From positions 1-64,000 of the forward strand of contig NZ_BCQI01000002.1 of assembly GCF_001544355.1 (NCBI RefSeq): DNA of 64,000 nucleotides, read 5' to 3'. How positions within the stretch are numbered: the stretch's first letter is position 1; the number at the start of each line of letters is the position of its first letter. Made by a program: the position numbers and the translations under genes. Under the pieces are notes generated by a model that worked only from the letters and a program-made list of their open reading frames with translations, searched no databases and was not told the DNA's origin. This document shows, one piece after another, positions 35,502 to 43,973 of the stretch. The DNA is from Alicyclobacillus acidiphilus NBRC 100859 (lineage in GTDB: Bacteria; Bacillota; Bacilli; Alicyclobacillales; Alicyclobacillaceae).

Positions 35502-37262
35502 GTGGCAGAACAGACGATCATCGTTGTCGGCGGCGGACTGGCTGGCCTTATGACGACGATCAAAATCGCTGAAGCAGGCGTTCCAGTTAAACTATTTTCA
35601 CTTGTTCCCGTAAAACGTTCCCACTCCGTTTGCGCCCAAGGCGGCATCAACGGAGCGGTAAACACCAAGGGCGAGGGCGACTCGCCGTGGGAACACTTCG
35701 ACGATACCATATACGGCGGCGACTTCCTGGCGAACCAGCGGCAGGTGCTTGGCATGTGCGAAGCTGCGCCTGCGATTATCCACCTGATGGACCGCATGGG
35801 CGTGATGTTCAACCGGACACCTGAAGGATTACTCGATTTTCGGCGTTTCGGCGGCACGAAACACCATCGGACGGCGTTTGCCGGCGCTTCGACGGGTCAG
35901 CAGTTGCTGTACGCGCTCGACGAGCAGGTTCGCCGCTACGAGGTAGCTGGTCTCGTAGAGAAATACGAGGGCTGGGATTTTCTTGGCGCGGTCCTCGACG
36001 ACGAACAGATTTGCCGTGGGATTTGTGCGCAGGATTTGCGCTCGATGGAGATACACTATTTCAAGTCTGACGCGGTTGTCATGTGCACCGGCGGCAACGG
36101 TTTGATCTTCGGAAAGAGCACAAACTCCATGATCAACACCGGATCGGCCGGTTCGGAACTGTATCAGCAAGGCGTGAAGTACGCAAACGGCGAGATGATT
36201 CAGGTGCACCCAACCGCGATACCGGGAGACGACAAGCTTCGCCTGATGTCCGAGTCCGCGCGCGGCGAGGGTGGTCGCATCTGGACCTACAAGGACGGCA
36301 AGCCGTGGTACTTCCTTGAAGAAATGTATCCGGAATACGGAAACCTCGTGCCTCGCGACGTAGCGACTCGGGCCATTCACAAAGTGTGCGTCGAGATGGG
36401 GCTCGGGGTGAATGGAGAAAATCAGGTTTATCTCGATCTCTCCCACATTCCGGCCAATGTCCTCAACGTGAAACTCGGCAACATTCTGGACATCTACGAG
36501 AAGTTCGTCGGCGACGACCCGCGCAAGGTGCCCATGCGCATCTTCCCGGCCGTGCACTATACGATGGGCGGACTTTGGGTCGATATCGATCAGATGACCA
36601 ATATTCCTGGGCTGTTTGCGGCCGGCGAAGCCGAGTATCAATACCACGGCGCAAACCGTCTCGGTGCAAACTCGCTTCTTTCATGTATTTATGGCGGCAT
36701 GATCGCCGGACCCAATGCCGTTCGCTACGCCAAGAACGTGAAGAGGTCGGTCGACAGTCTGCCGGAATCGCTGTTTGAATCGTATCAGAAGAAATATCAG
36801 GACGAGTTTGAGGACATCCTCCGCATGGAGGGAGACGAAAACCCATACCAGTTGCACCGCGAACTGGGGCAGTGGATGAATGACAACGTCACTGTCGTCC
36901 GTGTGAACGAGCGGCTGCGCCAGACCGACGAAAAGATCCTCGAACTGCAGGAGCGGTTTAAACGGATCAACATGGCTGACAGGTCGCGTTGGGAAAATCA
37001 GATGGCGCAGTTCACGCGTCACTTGAAAAACATGCTGGTGATGGCCCGCGTCATCACGCTTGGCGCGCTCTATCGGGACGAGAGCCGCGGCGCCCACTAC
37101 AAACCGGAATTTCCGGAACGCGACGACGAGCGGTTCCTGAAGACGACCATTGCGGAACACACGCCGGACGGCCCGAAGATTTCCTACGAGGACGTGGACG
37201 TGTCGCTGATTAAACCGCGGTTGCGCAACTATGCGGTCAGCAAGGAGGCCACCAAGGAATGA
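35502..37262 (+). CDS. sdhA: Succinate dehydrogenase flavoprotein subunit
   Basis: A 586-residue FAD protein oxidising succinate to fumarate on the cytosolic side. FAD-binding IIVVGGGLAGLMT opens it. SVCAQGGINGAVNT and HHRTAFAGASTGQQL mark the flavin and substrate region. HYTMGGLWVD and GANRLGANSLLSCIYGG complete the signature. GTG 35502 is preferred because GGGAGGG is 9 bp upstream; ATG 35484 has too short a spacing. It overlaps sdhB by 4 bp. Confidence 0.97.
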   Translation: MAEQTIIVVGGGLAGLMTTIKIAEAGVPVKLFSLVPVKRSHSVCAQGGINGAVNTKGEGDSPWEHFDDTIYGGDFLANQRQVLGMCEAAPAIIHLMDRMGVMFNRTPEGLLDFRRFGGTKHHRTAFAGASTGQQLLYALDEQVRRYEVAGLVEKYEGWDFLGAVLDDEQICRGICAQDLRSMEIHYFKSDAVVMCTGGNGLIFGKSTNSMINTGSAGSELYQQGVKYANGEMIQVHPTAIPGDDKLRLMSESARGEGGRIWTYKDGKPWYFLEEMYPEYGNLVPRDVATRAIHKVCVEMGLGVNGENQVYLDLSHIPANVLNVKLGNILDIYEKFVGDDPRKVPMRIFPAVHYTMGGLWVDIDQMTNIPGLFAAGEAEYQYHGANRLGANSLLSCIYGGMIAGPNAVRYAKNVKRSVDSLPESLFESYQKKYQDEFEDILRMEGDENPYQLHRELGQWMNDNVTVVRVNERLRQTDEKILELQERFKRINMADRSRWENQMAQFTRHLKNMLVMARVITLGALYRDESRGAHYKPEFPERDDERFLKTTIAEHTPDGPKISYEDVDVSLIKPRLRNYAVSKEATKE

Positions 37263-38035
37263 GCGTGAATATGGAAACAACAGCTCAAGACACGAGGACG
37301 GTCCACCTGATTATCGAACGTCAAAAGGACGCCGAATCACCGGCGTATACGGAAGAATTTGAAGTTCCGTACAGGCCTGGAATGAACGTGATTGCGTGTT
37401 TGATGGAGATTCAGCGCAATCCGGTCAACAAGAAGGGCGAGCCGATCGCCCCGGTCACATGGGAAATGAACTGTCTGGAAGAGATCTGCGGAGCGTGCAC
37501 CATGGTCATCAACGGCAAGCCGCGCCAGGCGTGTTCGACTCTCGTGGACAAACTGGAGCAGCCCATTCGGCTGCGGCCGATGCGGACGTTCCCCGTGGTT
37601 CGTGATTTGGTCGTGGATCGCAGCCGCATGTTCGACGCGCTGAAGAAAGTGAAGGCGTGGGTGCCCATCGACGGGACGTACGATTTGGGGCCAGGGCCGC
37701 GGATGTCCGCGTCGGATCAGCAGATCGCCTACGAACTTTCGCGTTGCTTCACGTGCGGCGCGTGCGTGGAGGCCTGTCCGAATGTCAATGACAAGAATTC
37801 ATTTATCGGACCCTTTGCGATTTCGCAAGCGAGACTGTTCAACATGCATCCGACGGGTGCCATGAACAAGGAAGACCGTTTGGAGGCTTTGATGGGCGAA
37901 GGCGGCATCCACGAGTGTGGAAATGCCCAAAACTGTGTCCAAGTTTGTCCAAAAGGCATTCCACTGACGACTTCCATCGCCGCGATGAACCGACAAGTTA
38001 CGTATCGTGCGATTGGTGCATGGTTGCGAAAGTAA
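37259..38035 (+). CDS. sdhB: Succinate dehydrogenase iron-sulfur subunit
   Basis: A 258-residue protein with three clusters. The [2Fe-2S] ligands are in CLEEICGACTMVINGKPRQAC, which is one stretch of the plant-ferredoxin-like domain. The [4Fe-4S] motif is CFTCGACVEACP and the [3Fe-4S] motif CGNAQNCVQVCPK. It links the flavin to the haem subunit. The ATG overlaps the sdhA TGA; AGGAGG lies 10 bp upstream. Confidence 0.97.
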   Translation: MSVNMETTAQDTRTVHLIIERQKDAESPAYTEEFEVPYRPGMNVIACLMEIQRNPVNKKGEPIAPVTWEMNCLEEICGACTMVINGKPRQACSTLVDKLEQPIRLRPMRTFPVVRDLVVDRSRMFDALKKVKAWVPIDGTYDLGPGPRMSASDQQIAYELSRCFTCGACVEACPNVNDKNSFIGPFAISQARLFNMHPTGAMNKEDRLEALMGEGGIHECGNAQNCVQVCPKGIPLTTSIAAMNRQVTYRAIGAWLRK

Positions 38036-38044
38036 AGACGGCCG

Positions 38045-38086
38045 AGCCCTCTGTCCCAGCGTATCGGGCGCTGGCCGGAGGGCTTT
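38045..38086 (+). terminator. Terminator or attenuator after sdhB
   Basis: AGCCCTC (38045-38051) pairs with GAGGGCT (38078-38084), and inside it CCAGCG pairs with CGCTGG. TTT follows. The T run is short, so some read-through into the next gene is possible. Confidence 0.65.
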
Positions 38087-38119
38087 GGCGTGGTCGATCT
38101 TTTTCTTGGAGGTTTGAGA

Positions 38120-38572
38120 TTGAATACACAGACGCAACAGAGGCGCAGCCGCGCTCGGACGAATAGTTTCATCATTCTCGTCGTGTCAGTGCTCATATTG
38201 GGGTTTGGCTCATTCTTCTTATTGCGGTCCATCTTGAATGACCAACGAAGCAACACGCCGCTCAATACGGTGGAGCGCTTCATTGGCTTTGTCGAATTGC
38301 AGGAGTTTGATCAAGCGAAGAAATTGATGACGCCGACATTCCAAAACACGCCAGGTTGGCATGCTTCACTGTACAACTTGTATCTTTCGATGGATCCTGC
38401 TGAATCGTCCTTTGCATTGACCGGCGAACAAGGCGACTTGGCACAGGTTCAGTTTTCAAGTGAACAAGGCGGCGTTCTCTACGTCAAGAAAGTCGATGGC
38501 AAATGGCTCATCGCAAGTCCAAACGAAGTAAGCCAATCGAGCAGCGCGACAGGGAACTCGACCAGCAGCTAA
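38120..38572 (+). CDS. Membrane-anchored protein with DUF4878/NTF2-like domain
   Basis: A 150-residue protein with one N-terminal membrane helix (SFIILVVSVLILGFGSFFLL). A small extracytoplasmic domain follows: NTVERFIGFVELQEFDQAKKLM, then VLYVKKVDGKWLIAS. The pattern of helix, then strands ending in GKWLI, is that of NTF2-like/DUF4878 domains. The function is unknown. TTG 38120 follows GGAGG at 8 bp. Confidence 0.75.
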   Translation: MNTQTQQRRSRARTNSFIILVVSVLILGFGSFFLLRSILNDQRSNTPLNTVERFIGFVELQEFDQAKKLMTPTFQNTPGWHASLYNLYLSMDPAESSFALTGEQGDLAQVQFSSEQGGVLYVKKVDGKWLIASPNEVSQSSSATGNSTSS

Positions 38573-38602
38573 TGATTGTGCAAGGGCGAAGGGGGAAGCG
38601 AC

Positions 38603-39526
38603 ATGCTCGATTACGAGATTTTACTTTACTATAAATACGTGCAGATCGAAGATCCCGACGCGTTTGTTGCGGAACACCTCACGCTGTGCGAACAGCTTGG
38701 CCTCCGCGGCAGGATCATTGTGGCCAAGGAAGGAATCAACGGCACCGTTTCAGGGTTGAAACGCGCGACGGCGGCGTACATGCACTTCATGCATCAAGAC
38801 CCGCGATTTGCCGATATGATCTTCAAGGTCGACGAAGCCTCTGAACACGCGTTCAGGCGGATGTCGGTTCGTCACAAGCGGGAAATTGTGTACTTCGGTG
38901 TCGAATCGGTCAATCCCAACGAGTTGACCGGCAAACGTCTGTCACCCGAGGAATTCCACGAGATGTTGCAGCGGGACGACGTGGTCGTTCTTGACGGTCG
39001 GAACGATTACGAGTACGAGATTGGCCACTTTCGCAAGGCGATTCGCCCGGATGTTCGCACTTTTCGGGAGTTTCCGGAGTGGATTCAAGCGCACCGCGAT
39101 GAATTCCAAGGGAAAAAGGTTTTGACGTACTGTACGGGTGGCATTCGCTGTGAAAAACTCTCCGGATACCTGTTGAAGCAGGGTCTCGATGAAGTGTATC
39201 AATTGGACGGCGGCATTGTGACCTATGGGAAAGATCCAAAGGTCAAAGGCCATCTGTTCGACGGCAAGTGTTACGTGTTTGACGGTCGAATCGCGGTGCG
39301 AATCAATCACACGGATGAAGACACCGTGATCGCGCATTGCAGTCACTGCGGGCAGCCGAGTGATCGATATATCAATTGCGCTTACTTGGACTGTCACCGT
39401 CAGCACATTTGCTGTGAGCAGTGCGAGCAGATGACGGCTGGATTCTGCTCTGAAGAATGTGAAGTGTCGGCGAAGCGGGAAGGCCGAATCGATCCGCTGT
39501 TCATGCACTTGCAGGCGCAGCATTGA
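38603..39526 (+). CDS. trhO: tRNA uridine(34) hydroxylase (rhodanese-domain, UPF0176)
   Basis: A 307-residue protein. TrhO forms 5-hydroxyuridine at tRNA position 34 using oxygen. An N-terminal domain (LYYKYVQIEDP, GRIIVAKEGINGTVSG) precedes a rhodanese domain with catalytic Cys177 in YCTGGIRCEK. A Cys-rich tail (HCSHCGQPSD, CCEQCEQM, FCSEEC) probably binds zinc. ATG 38603 follows AAGGGGGAAG. Confidence 0.93.
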   Translation: MLDYEILLYYKYVQIEDPDAFVAEHLTLCEQLGLRGRIIVAKEGINGTVSGLKRATAAYMHFMHQDPRFADMIFKVDEASEHAFRRMSVRHKREIVYFGVESVNPNELTGKRLSPEEFHEMLQRDDVVVLDGRNDYEYEIGHFRKAIRPDVRTFREFPEWIQAHRDEFQGKKVLTYCTGGIRCEKLSGYLLKQGLDEVYQLDGGIVTYGKDPKVKGHLFDGKCYVFDGRIAVRINHTDEDTVIAHCSHCGQPSDRYINCAYLDCHRQHICCEQCEQMTAGFCSEECEVSAKREGRIDPLFMHLQAQH

Positions 39527-39632
39527 CGCTCTTCCTGCCGTTGCCTGGACGGTGTTCCGACACTTAGACGACATATGATTTCGATACCGCGGTGTCTATG
39601 CGTATGCAGGCATCGCGTTTTTTTTCGCGCGG

Positions 39633-40484
39633 TCACGAATCGGTCTGCCGGAGCGACGGCGGAAGAAATCCGTCGCGGCTCAGAAAAATGTGCTCTTTCG
39701 GAAAGTACCTGGCGATTCTTTCGTAGGCTCGCTGGTCGGGACAACCGTCCCACCACACGGTTCGTTCTTCGTCCGTGTATCGTTCCTCGAGTCGAAAGCT
39801 TCGCGACCTGCGGCCATTCGCGCCGTCTCCAGTGAACAGGCTGTCGATCACGACGTCGTCCACCACGTCGGCGAGACGGCGGCCGAAGTCGTCGCTCATC
39901 GGCAGGACCGGTGCCACCGCCGCCTGCGTCCGTATTCCGGCTTCACGCAACGTGTAAAGTGCCCGAAGCCGCAGTGGAATCGGCGGCGCGGCTGGTGAGA
40001 AACGCTTGCGGACATCGTCCAGATCCGTCTCCACCGTGATCGAAACGAGCGCCTTGTCGCCGAGCGCCCGGATTCGCTCCAGGTCCGCGGTCACCAACGG
40101 GGACCTCGTTTGGATAAAGAGAAAATCGAATGCCTCTGGTTGTCGAATCAGTGCGTCGAGGACGCTGCGTGTCACGCGGAATCTGGCTTCCATGGGTTGG
40201 TACGGATCGGTCGCCGAAGACATGAAGATACGAACGCTGCCTCTGCGGCGGGCGGCGGCGAGTTCGCGATCCAATCGTCGTTCGACGGTCCGTTTGACGT
40301 CGACATACGTTCCCCATTCGCCAGCGTGGAATCTGGCCACCGGCATGGCCCGCACGTAACAGTAGTGGCAGCCGAACACACAGCCGACGTACGGATTCAG
40401 GGTATAGTCGTAGCCGTCGAGATAACCACCCGTGCGCGTCAGCAGCGTTCGCCCCTCCAATTCGGTCACGGTGATCCGGTCCAC
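39633..40484 (-). CDS. Radical SAM protein (spore photoproduct lyase-related/Rv2578c-like)
   Basis: A 283-residue protein. The radical SAM cluster motif is CVFGCHYCYVRA (about residue 35), followed by MSSATDPYQPMEARFRVT and SITVETDLDDVRKRF. This is the short SPL-related family often annotated as DNA repair photolyase; true spore photoproduct lyases are longer, so the activity is open. GTG 40484 follows GGGAGTG. It stands alone on the minus strand. Confidence 0.85.
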   Translation of the reverse strand: MDRITVTELEGRTLLTRTGGYLDGYDYTLNPYVGCVFGCHYCYVRAMPVARFHAGEWGTYVDVKRTVERRLDRELAAARRRGSVRIFMSSATDPYQPMEARFRVTRSVLDALIRQPEAFDFLFIQTRSPLVTADLERIRALGDKALVSITVETDLDDVRKRFSPAAPPIPLRLRALYTLREAGIRTQAAVAPVLPMSDDFGRRLADVVDDVVIDSLFTGDGANGRRSRSFRLEERYTDEERTVWWDGCPDQRAYERIARYFPKEHIFLSRDGFLPPSLRQTDS

Positions 40485-40520
40485 TCGCTGTCACTCCCAA
40501 AACATAGTCGGAACATAACT

Positions 40521-40575
40521 TGGGGAAGCCCAGAGGGGCTTCCCCAGATCATAACCATCGTTACCAACGATGGTT
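40521..40575 (-). terminator. Two hairpins ending the rhodanese operon
   Basis: On the minus strand AACCATCGTT/AACGATGGTT (40553-40575) includes the stop codon of the upstream gene. A perfect 11-bp stem TGGGGAAGCCC/GGGCTTCCCCA (40521-40546) follows, then AGTTATGTT. Confidence 0.7.
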
Positions 40576-40969
40576 ACCAGTTGCGGATGGGACCATCATC
40601 GATACATCCCGGACGCACGATACCTCGAAGGAAATTCTCGCTCATCGGAAGTGATACCAGATGGTTCAGCCAATGTTCTTGTTCGTTTTGCGGAATCTTG
40701 TAAACCCAAGCCTGCGCGGGAATGTGTATGTATGCGTCCCCGTCACCGCTGATGCCGAAGTCCACACTGAAGCCGCCAGGTTTGCTCACCCTGCCGGACG
40801 TGTCCGTGCGGATGATGCGATAACCTTCCGTCTCGCGATAGCGGTTCAGAACTTCGGAGCGGAAGAACAACTGAGCGAGTTCCGGTTGTTTCTTTTGCGT
40901 CATCGCTCCGAACAAGAGCTTCGCGTTCGGCTTCAGTTCTGTGGAAAACCCCATTGGATTATCGCTCAA
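40574..40969 (-). CDS. Protein of unknown function coupled to a rhodanese
   Basis: A 131-residue soluble protein. Segments such as RIIRTDTSGRVSKPGGFSVD and DAYIHIPAQAWVYKIPQNEQ are well formed, but I recognise no family. TTG 40969 overlaps the end of the thiosulfate sulfurtransferase gene by 11 bp; ATG 40954 is an alternative. The coupling suggests a role with the sulfurtransferase. Confidence 0.7.
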   Translation of the reverse strand: MSDNPMGFSTELKPNAKLLFGAMTQKKQPELAQLFFRSEVLNRYRETEGYRIIRTDTSGRVSKPGGFSVDFGISGDGDAYIHIPAQAWVYKIPQNEQEHWLNHLVSLPMSENFLRGIVRPGCIDDGPIRNW

Positions 40970-41792
40970 TGGGCACGCCTACCATGGAGCCCCATTCGGT
41001 CCAGGAGCCATCGTAGTTCTTGACGTTCTGGTAGCCAAGGAGTTCGCGAAGCACAAACCAGGTATGCGAGGAACGTTCACCGATCCGGCAGTACGCAATG
41101 ACGTCCTTATCCGGCGTGACACCTACGGAGCTATAGAGCTCTTTGAGTTCTTCTTCGGATTTGAACGTGCCGTCTTCGTTGACCGCTTTTGCCCAAGGAA
41201 CGTTGACCGCGCCTGGGATGTGGCCGCCGCGTTGAGCCGTTTCCGTCATGCCTGGAGGTGCAATCACTTCGCCCGTAAACTCTTGTGGACTCCGCACGTC
41301 GACGAGGGCGACGTTGCCTTTGCCAAGCGCGTTCAGCACGTCGATTTGACGAGCGCGGATGGATGTGTCGAGATCGCCAGCTGGCACCGGATAGTTGGTT
41401 GCCGGACGGTTTGGAACGGCGGTGACCAATTCACGGCCTTCGAGTTCCCACTTCTTGCGTCCGCCGTTCATCAATTTCACGTTCTCGTGTCCGAACAGCT
41501 TCAATTGCCAGTAGGCGAATGCGGCAAACCAGTTGTTGTTGTCCCCGTAGAGAACCAACAACGTGTCCGGGGTGACTCCGCTCTTGCTGAGCAGTTCAGC
41601 CCATTGCTCTTTGTTCAACACATCGCGGCGAACTTGGTCGTTCAATTGCGTCGTCCAGTTCCATGCGATCGCGCCTTCGATATGGCCGCTGTCGTATGCT
41701 GTGGTGTCCACGTCGACTTCAACCAGAACCACGTTCGCGTCGTTCTTGTGTTCGGCAACCCAATCGGTTGTAACAAGCACATCCTTTGCCAT
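40959..41792 (-). CDS. Thiosulfate/3-mercaptopyruvate sulfurtransferase
   Basis: A 277-residue protein of two tandem rhodanese domains. Only the C-terminal one has the active Cys, Cys235 in AYCRIGERSSHTW, which is of the thiosulfate type (CRxGxRSS). The N-terminal half has LVLYGDNNNWFAAFAYW. It transfers sulfane sulfur, for example in cyanide detoxification. AGGAGGG lies 8 bp before ATG 41792. It is divergent from the C-S lyase gene at 42015. Confidence 0.93.
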   Translation of the reverse strand: MAKDVLVTTDWVAEHKNDANVVLVEVDVDTTAYDSGHIEGAIAWNWTTQLNDQVRRDVLNKEQWAELLSKSGVTPDTLLVLYGDNNNWFAAFAYWQLKLFGHENVKLMNGGRKKWELEGRELVTAVPNRPATNYPVPAGDLDTSIRARQIDVLNALGKGNVALVDVRSPQEFTGEVIAPPGMTETAQRGGHIPGAVNVPWAKAVNEDGTFKSEEELKELYSSVGVTPDKDVIAYCRIGERSSHTWFVLRELLGYQNVKNYDGSWTEWGSMVGVPIER

Positions 41793-42014
41793 GTCATGCC
41801 CTCCTAGGCTTCTTGTTTCAAGTCGTCGGGGATAAAACCATGTTTTCCGACCCCTTAAATTAACATTAGTGAAACTCGCCCGAGATCGCAAGAGGGAAAT
41901 GCGCCTTTGATTTGAATTTCGCGATTTTTACGAACGGCCGATGGTTCGCGCGGGCGTTCAATATGATAGATTAGAACACAGCATGTACGTCAACAGCATG
42001 GGGGGACACAAAGA

Positions 42015-43190
42015 ATGCTAGAGGAATTTGACCTCGTGATTGATAGAGTGAACACAGCGACGTCCAAGTGGGACACGCTCGCGACGCGATTTGGCAGAGA
42101 CGACGTGCTGCCGATGTGGGTGGCGGATATGGACTTTGCGTCGCCGCGAGCGGTTCAGGACGCTTTGCTGCGGCGAGTGCAGCACGGCGTGTACGGATAC
42201 ACCGTGAAGTCGCAGGCGTACACCGACAGTATCGTATCCTGGATGGGACGTCGTCACGGTTGGGCCATCGACGGTTCGTGGATAGTCCCTGCGCCCGGTG
42301 TCGTACCCGCCTTGGCTGTGATTGTCCAAGCGTTCACGCAGCCAGGGGACGGCGTGTTGATTCAACCGCCCGTGTACCACCCGTTCAAGCGCACCATCGA
42401 GAGCTGGGGACGCCGGGTCGTGGAAAATCCGCTCGTCGAACGCGACGGCCGATATGAAGTGGATTTTGACGATTTGGAACAGAAGGCGAGACAGGCGAAG
42501 GTGATGTTCCTGTGTTCGCCGCATAATCCGGTGGGCCGTGTTTGGCACGAAGACGAACTTCGGCGCATCGGCGAGATTTGTCTGCGCCATCAGGTGCTGG
42601 TCGTCGCCGATGAAATTCACGCCGATCTCGTCTTTGCTCCGCACCGCCACATCCCGTTTGCCTCCTTGAGCGAACGGTTTGCCGCCAATTCGATCACGTG
42701 CGCCGCTCCGAGCAAGACGTTCAACCTCGCCGGCCTCAACACGGCCTACGTTGTGGCGCCCAATGCCGCCATCCAAGCGAGGTACGCTGCCATGTCCGCA
42801 AAGGCGTCGATGGCGGAACTGAACGTCTTCGGATCGGAGGCGATGATCGCGGCGTACAACGAAGGGGAGGCCTGGCTGGACGCGCTGTTGCTGTACCTCA
42901 AAGAAAATTTCAACTACCTGCAGTCCTTTATCGAAACGGAAATTCCGGCGGTCAAGGTGTTTCCTTTGGAAGGCACGTATTTGGCCTGGCTGGACTTCCG
43001 CGGTTTGGAACTTGGCGTCCAGGAACTGGATCACTTGCTGGTCCACGAGGCGAGAGTCGGTCTCAACGAAGGACATTTGTTTGGCCGGGAAGGCGAAGGT
43101 TTCCAACGCATGAATATCGCTTGCCCAAGAAGTCTTTTGGCCGAGGGCTTGACTCGTTTGCGGGACGCCATCGTTCGCCCATCCGAGTGA
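42015..43190 (+). CDS. patB: PatB/MalY-type cystathionine beta-lyase
   Basis: A 391-residue PLP enzyme. Signatures are WDTLATRFGRDDVLPMWVAD, MDFASPRAVQDAL, CSPHNPVGRVW, DEIHADLVF and the PLP Lys in APSKTFNLAGLNTAYV (about residue 236). It cleaves cystathionine and related thioethers and can have aminotransferase activity. GGGGGGA lies about 10 bp before ATG 42015. It probably forms a separate unit from the split gerE downstream. Confidence 0.9.
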   Translation: MLEEFDLVIDRVNTATSKWDTLATRFGRDDVLPMWVADMDFASPRAVQDALLRRVQHGVYGYTVKSQAYTDSIVSWMGRRHGWAIDGSWIVPAPGVVPALAVIVQAFTQPGDGVLIQPPVYHPFKRTIESWGRRVVENPLVERDGRYEVDFDDLEQKARQAKVMFLCSPHNPVGRVWHEDELRRIGEICLRHQVLVVADEIHADLVFAPHRHIPFASLSERFAANSITCAAPSKTFNLAGLNTAYVVAPNAAIQARYAAMSAKASMAELNVFGSEAMIAAYNEGEAWLDALLLYLKENFNYLQSFIETEIPAVKVFPLEGTYLAWLDFRGLELGVQELDHLLVHEARVGLNEGHLFGREGEGFQRMNIACPRSLLAEGLTRLRDAIVRPSE

Positions 43191-43199
43191 AACGACGGA

Positions 43200-43227
43200 A
43201 CGCTCCATGCGGCGGAGTCATACTATA
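43200..43227 (+). promoter_or_regulatory. Sigma-K-type promoter of gerE
   Basis: AC at 43200-43201 and CATACTATA at 43219-43227, 17 bp apart, match the sigma-K consensus AC-N16/17-CATANNNTA at every fixed base. The start would be about 45 bp before the gerE ATG. gerE is a sigma-K-dependent mother-cell gene in B. subtilis. Confidence 0.75.
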
Positions 43228-43278
43228 CCCTGACTGTATCCCGCTCTTGTATTGAAAGCGACAAGGAGGGATAAGGGG

Positions 43279-43424
43279 ATGTCTTCTGCGAAGGACGCGC
43301 GCATGAAATCGCTGCTCACGAACCGGGAGAGGGAAGTCTTTGAACTTCTCGTACAGGATAAGACGACCAAAGAGATTGCCGGATTGTTGTTCGTCAGCGA
43401 AAAAACTGTCCGGAACCACATCTC
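43279..43424 (+). CDS. gerE: gerE, 5' half (interrupted)
   Basis: Forty-nine codons of the spore-coat gene regulator GerE, a LuxR-type DNA-binding protein of the mother cell. LLTNREREVFELLVQDKTTK and the recognition helix VSEKTVRNHIS are nearly identical to B. subtilis GerE from memory. Homology stops exactly after HIS. In the present DNA the frame runs on to a stop at 43482 with unrelated residues (67 aa product), lacking the last helix needed for binding and dimerisation. ATG 43279 follows AAGGAGGGATAAGGGG. The remainder is at 47075-47156. Confidence 0.93.
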
Positions 43425-43440
43425 TAAAGAGATATGGCTA
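43411..43440 (+). other. Left attachment junction (attL) of the gerE element
   Basis: gerE sequence CCACATCTC ends at 43424 and element sequence TAAAGAG begins. CTC (43422-43424) is shared with the right junction. The deduced empty site, CACATCTCAAATGTG, is a short dyad (CACAT/ATGTG) around the core, as expected for a serine-recombinase attB. Confidence 0.8.
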
Positions 43441-43478
43441 CTGCGCGAACCGCAGGCTGGAGAAATGGAGGTCATTGG

Positions 43479-43973
43479 ATGAGCGACAAACTGCGGCTCG
43501 AAGTTGCCAAGTTGTTGCATGACAACGCCAAACTTTCGTTGGAGTCGATTGCGAAAATGCTGGGCGAGCCATTGGAGACGATCGCGCAGACGGTAACGGA
43601 ACTGGAAGAGGAAAAGGTCATTTTGCGCTATTCGGCAGTCGTCAACTGGGACAAGCTCGAGACGAACCAGGTGACGGCCGTGATCGACGTGCGGGTCCTG
43701 CCGCAGCGCGAAGTCGGTTTTGACGCGATCGCCAAAAAAATCTACCGTTTCGACGAAGTGAAATCCGTTTCACTGATGTCCGGCGGGTTCGATTTGCAGG
43801 TGATCGTCGAGGGCCGCGACATTCGCGAAGTTTCCCGCTTCGTTTCGGAAAAACTGGCGACCATTGAAAATGTCACCGGCACCACGACGCACTTTTTGCT
43901 GAAAACCTACAAATCCGACGGCGTGATCTTCGACGACACGGACGGGGAAAGGCGACTGATGATTACGCCATGA
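43479..43973 (+). CDS. Lrp/AsnC-family regulator (AlaR-like)
   Basis: A 164-residue regulator. The N-terminal helix-turn-helix is SLESIAKMLGEPLETIAQTV, and the C-terminal AsnC ligand domain has VTAVIDVRVLP and VKSVSLMSGGFDLQVIVEG. ATG 43479 follows GGAGG, only 54 bp inside the element, and no clear promoter lies within the element before it. The stop overlaps the aminotransferase start (ATGA). The same pair, alaR-alaT, occurs in B. subtilis at another locus and controls alanine transamination. Confidence 0.9.
   Translation: MSDKLRLEVAKLLHDNAKLSLESIAKMLGEPLETIAQTVTELEEEKVILRYSAVVNWDKLETNQVTAVIDVRVLPQREVGFDAIAKKIYRFDEVKSVSLMSGGFDLQVIVEGRDIREVSRFVSEKLATIENVTGTTTHFLLKTYKSDGVIFDDTDGERRLMITP

Noticed and set aside
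39590-39626. Possible terminator after trhO at a run of eight T
   Set aside because: The T run is clear (39618-39625), but the bases before it form only a short, broken stem, so I did not list it.
43279-43482. Reading the gerE 5' half as a complete 67-residue LuxR-type regulator
   Set aside because: The GerE match stops exactly at residue 49, the last 18 residues are unrelated, and the missing C terminus lies intact at 47075-47156.
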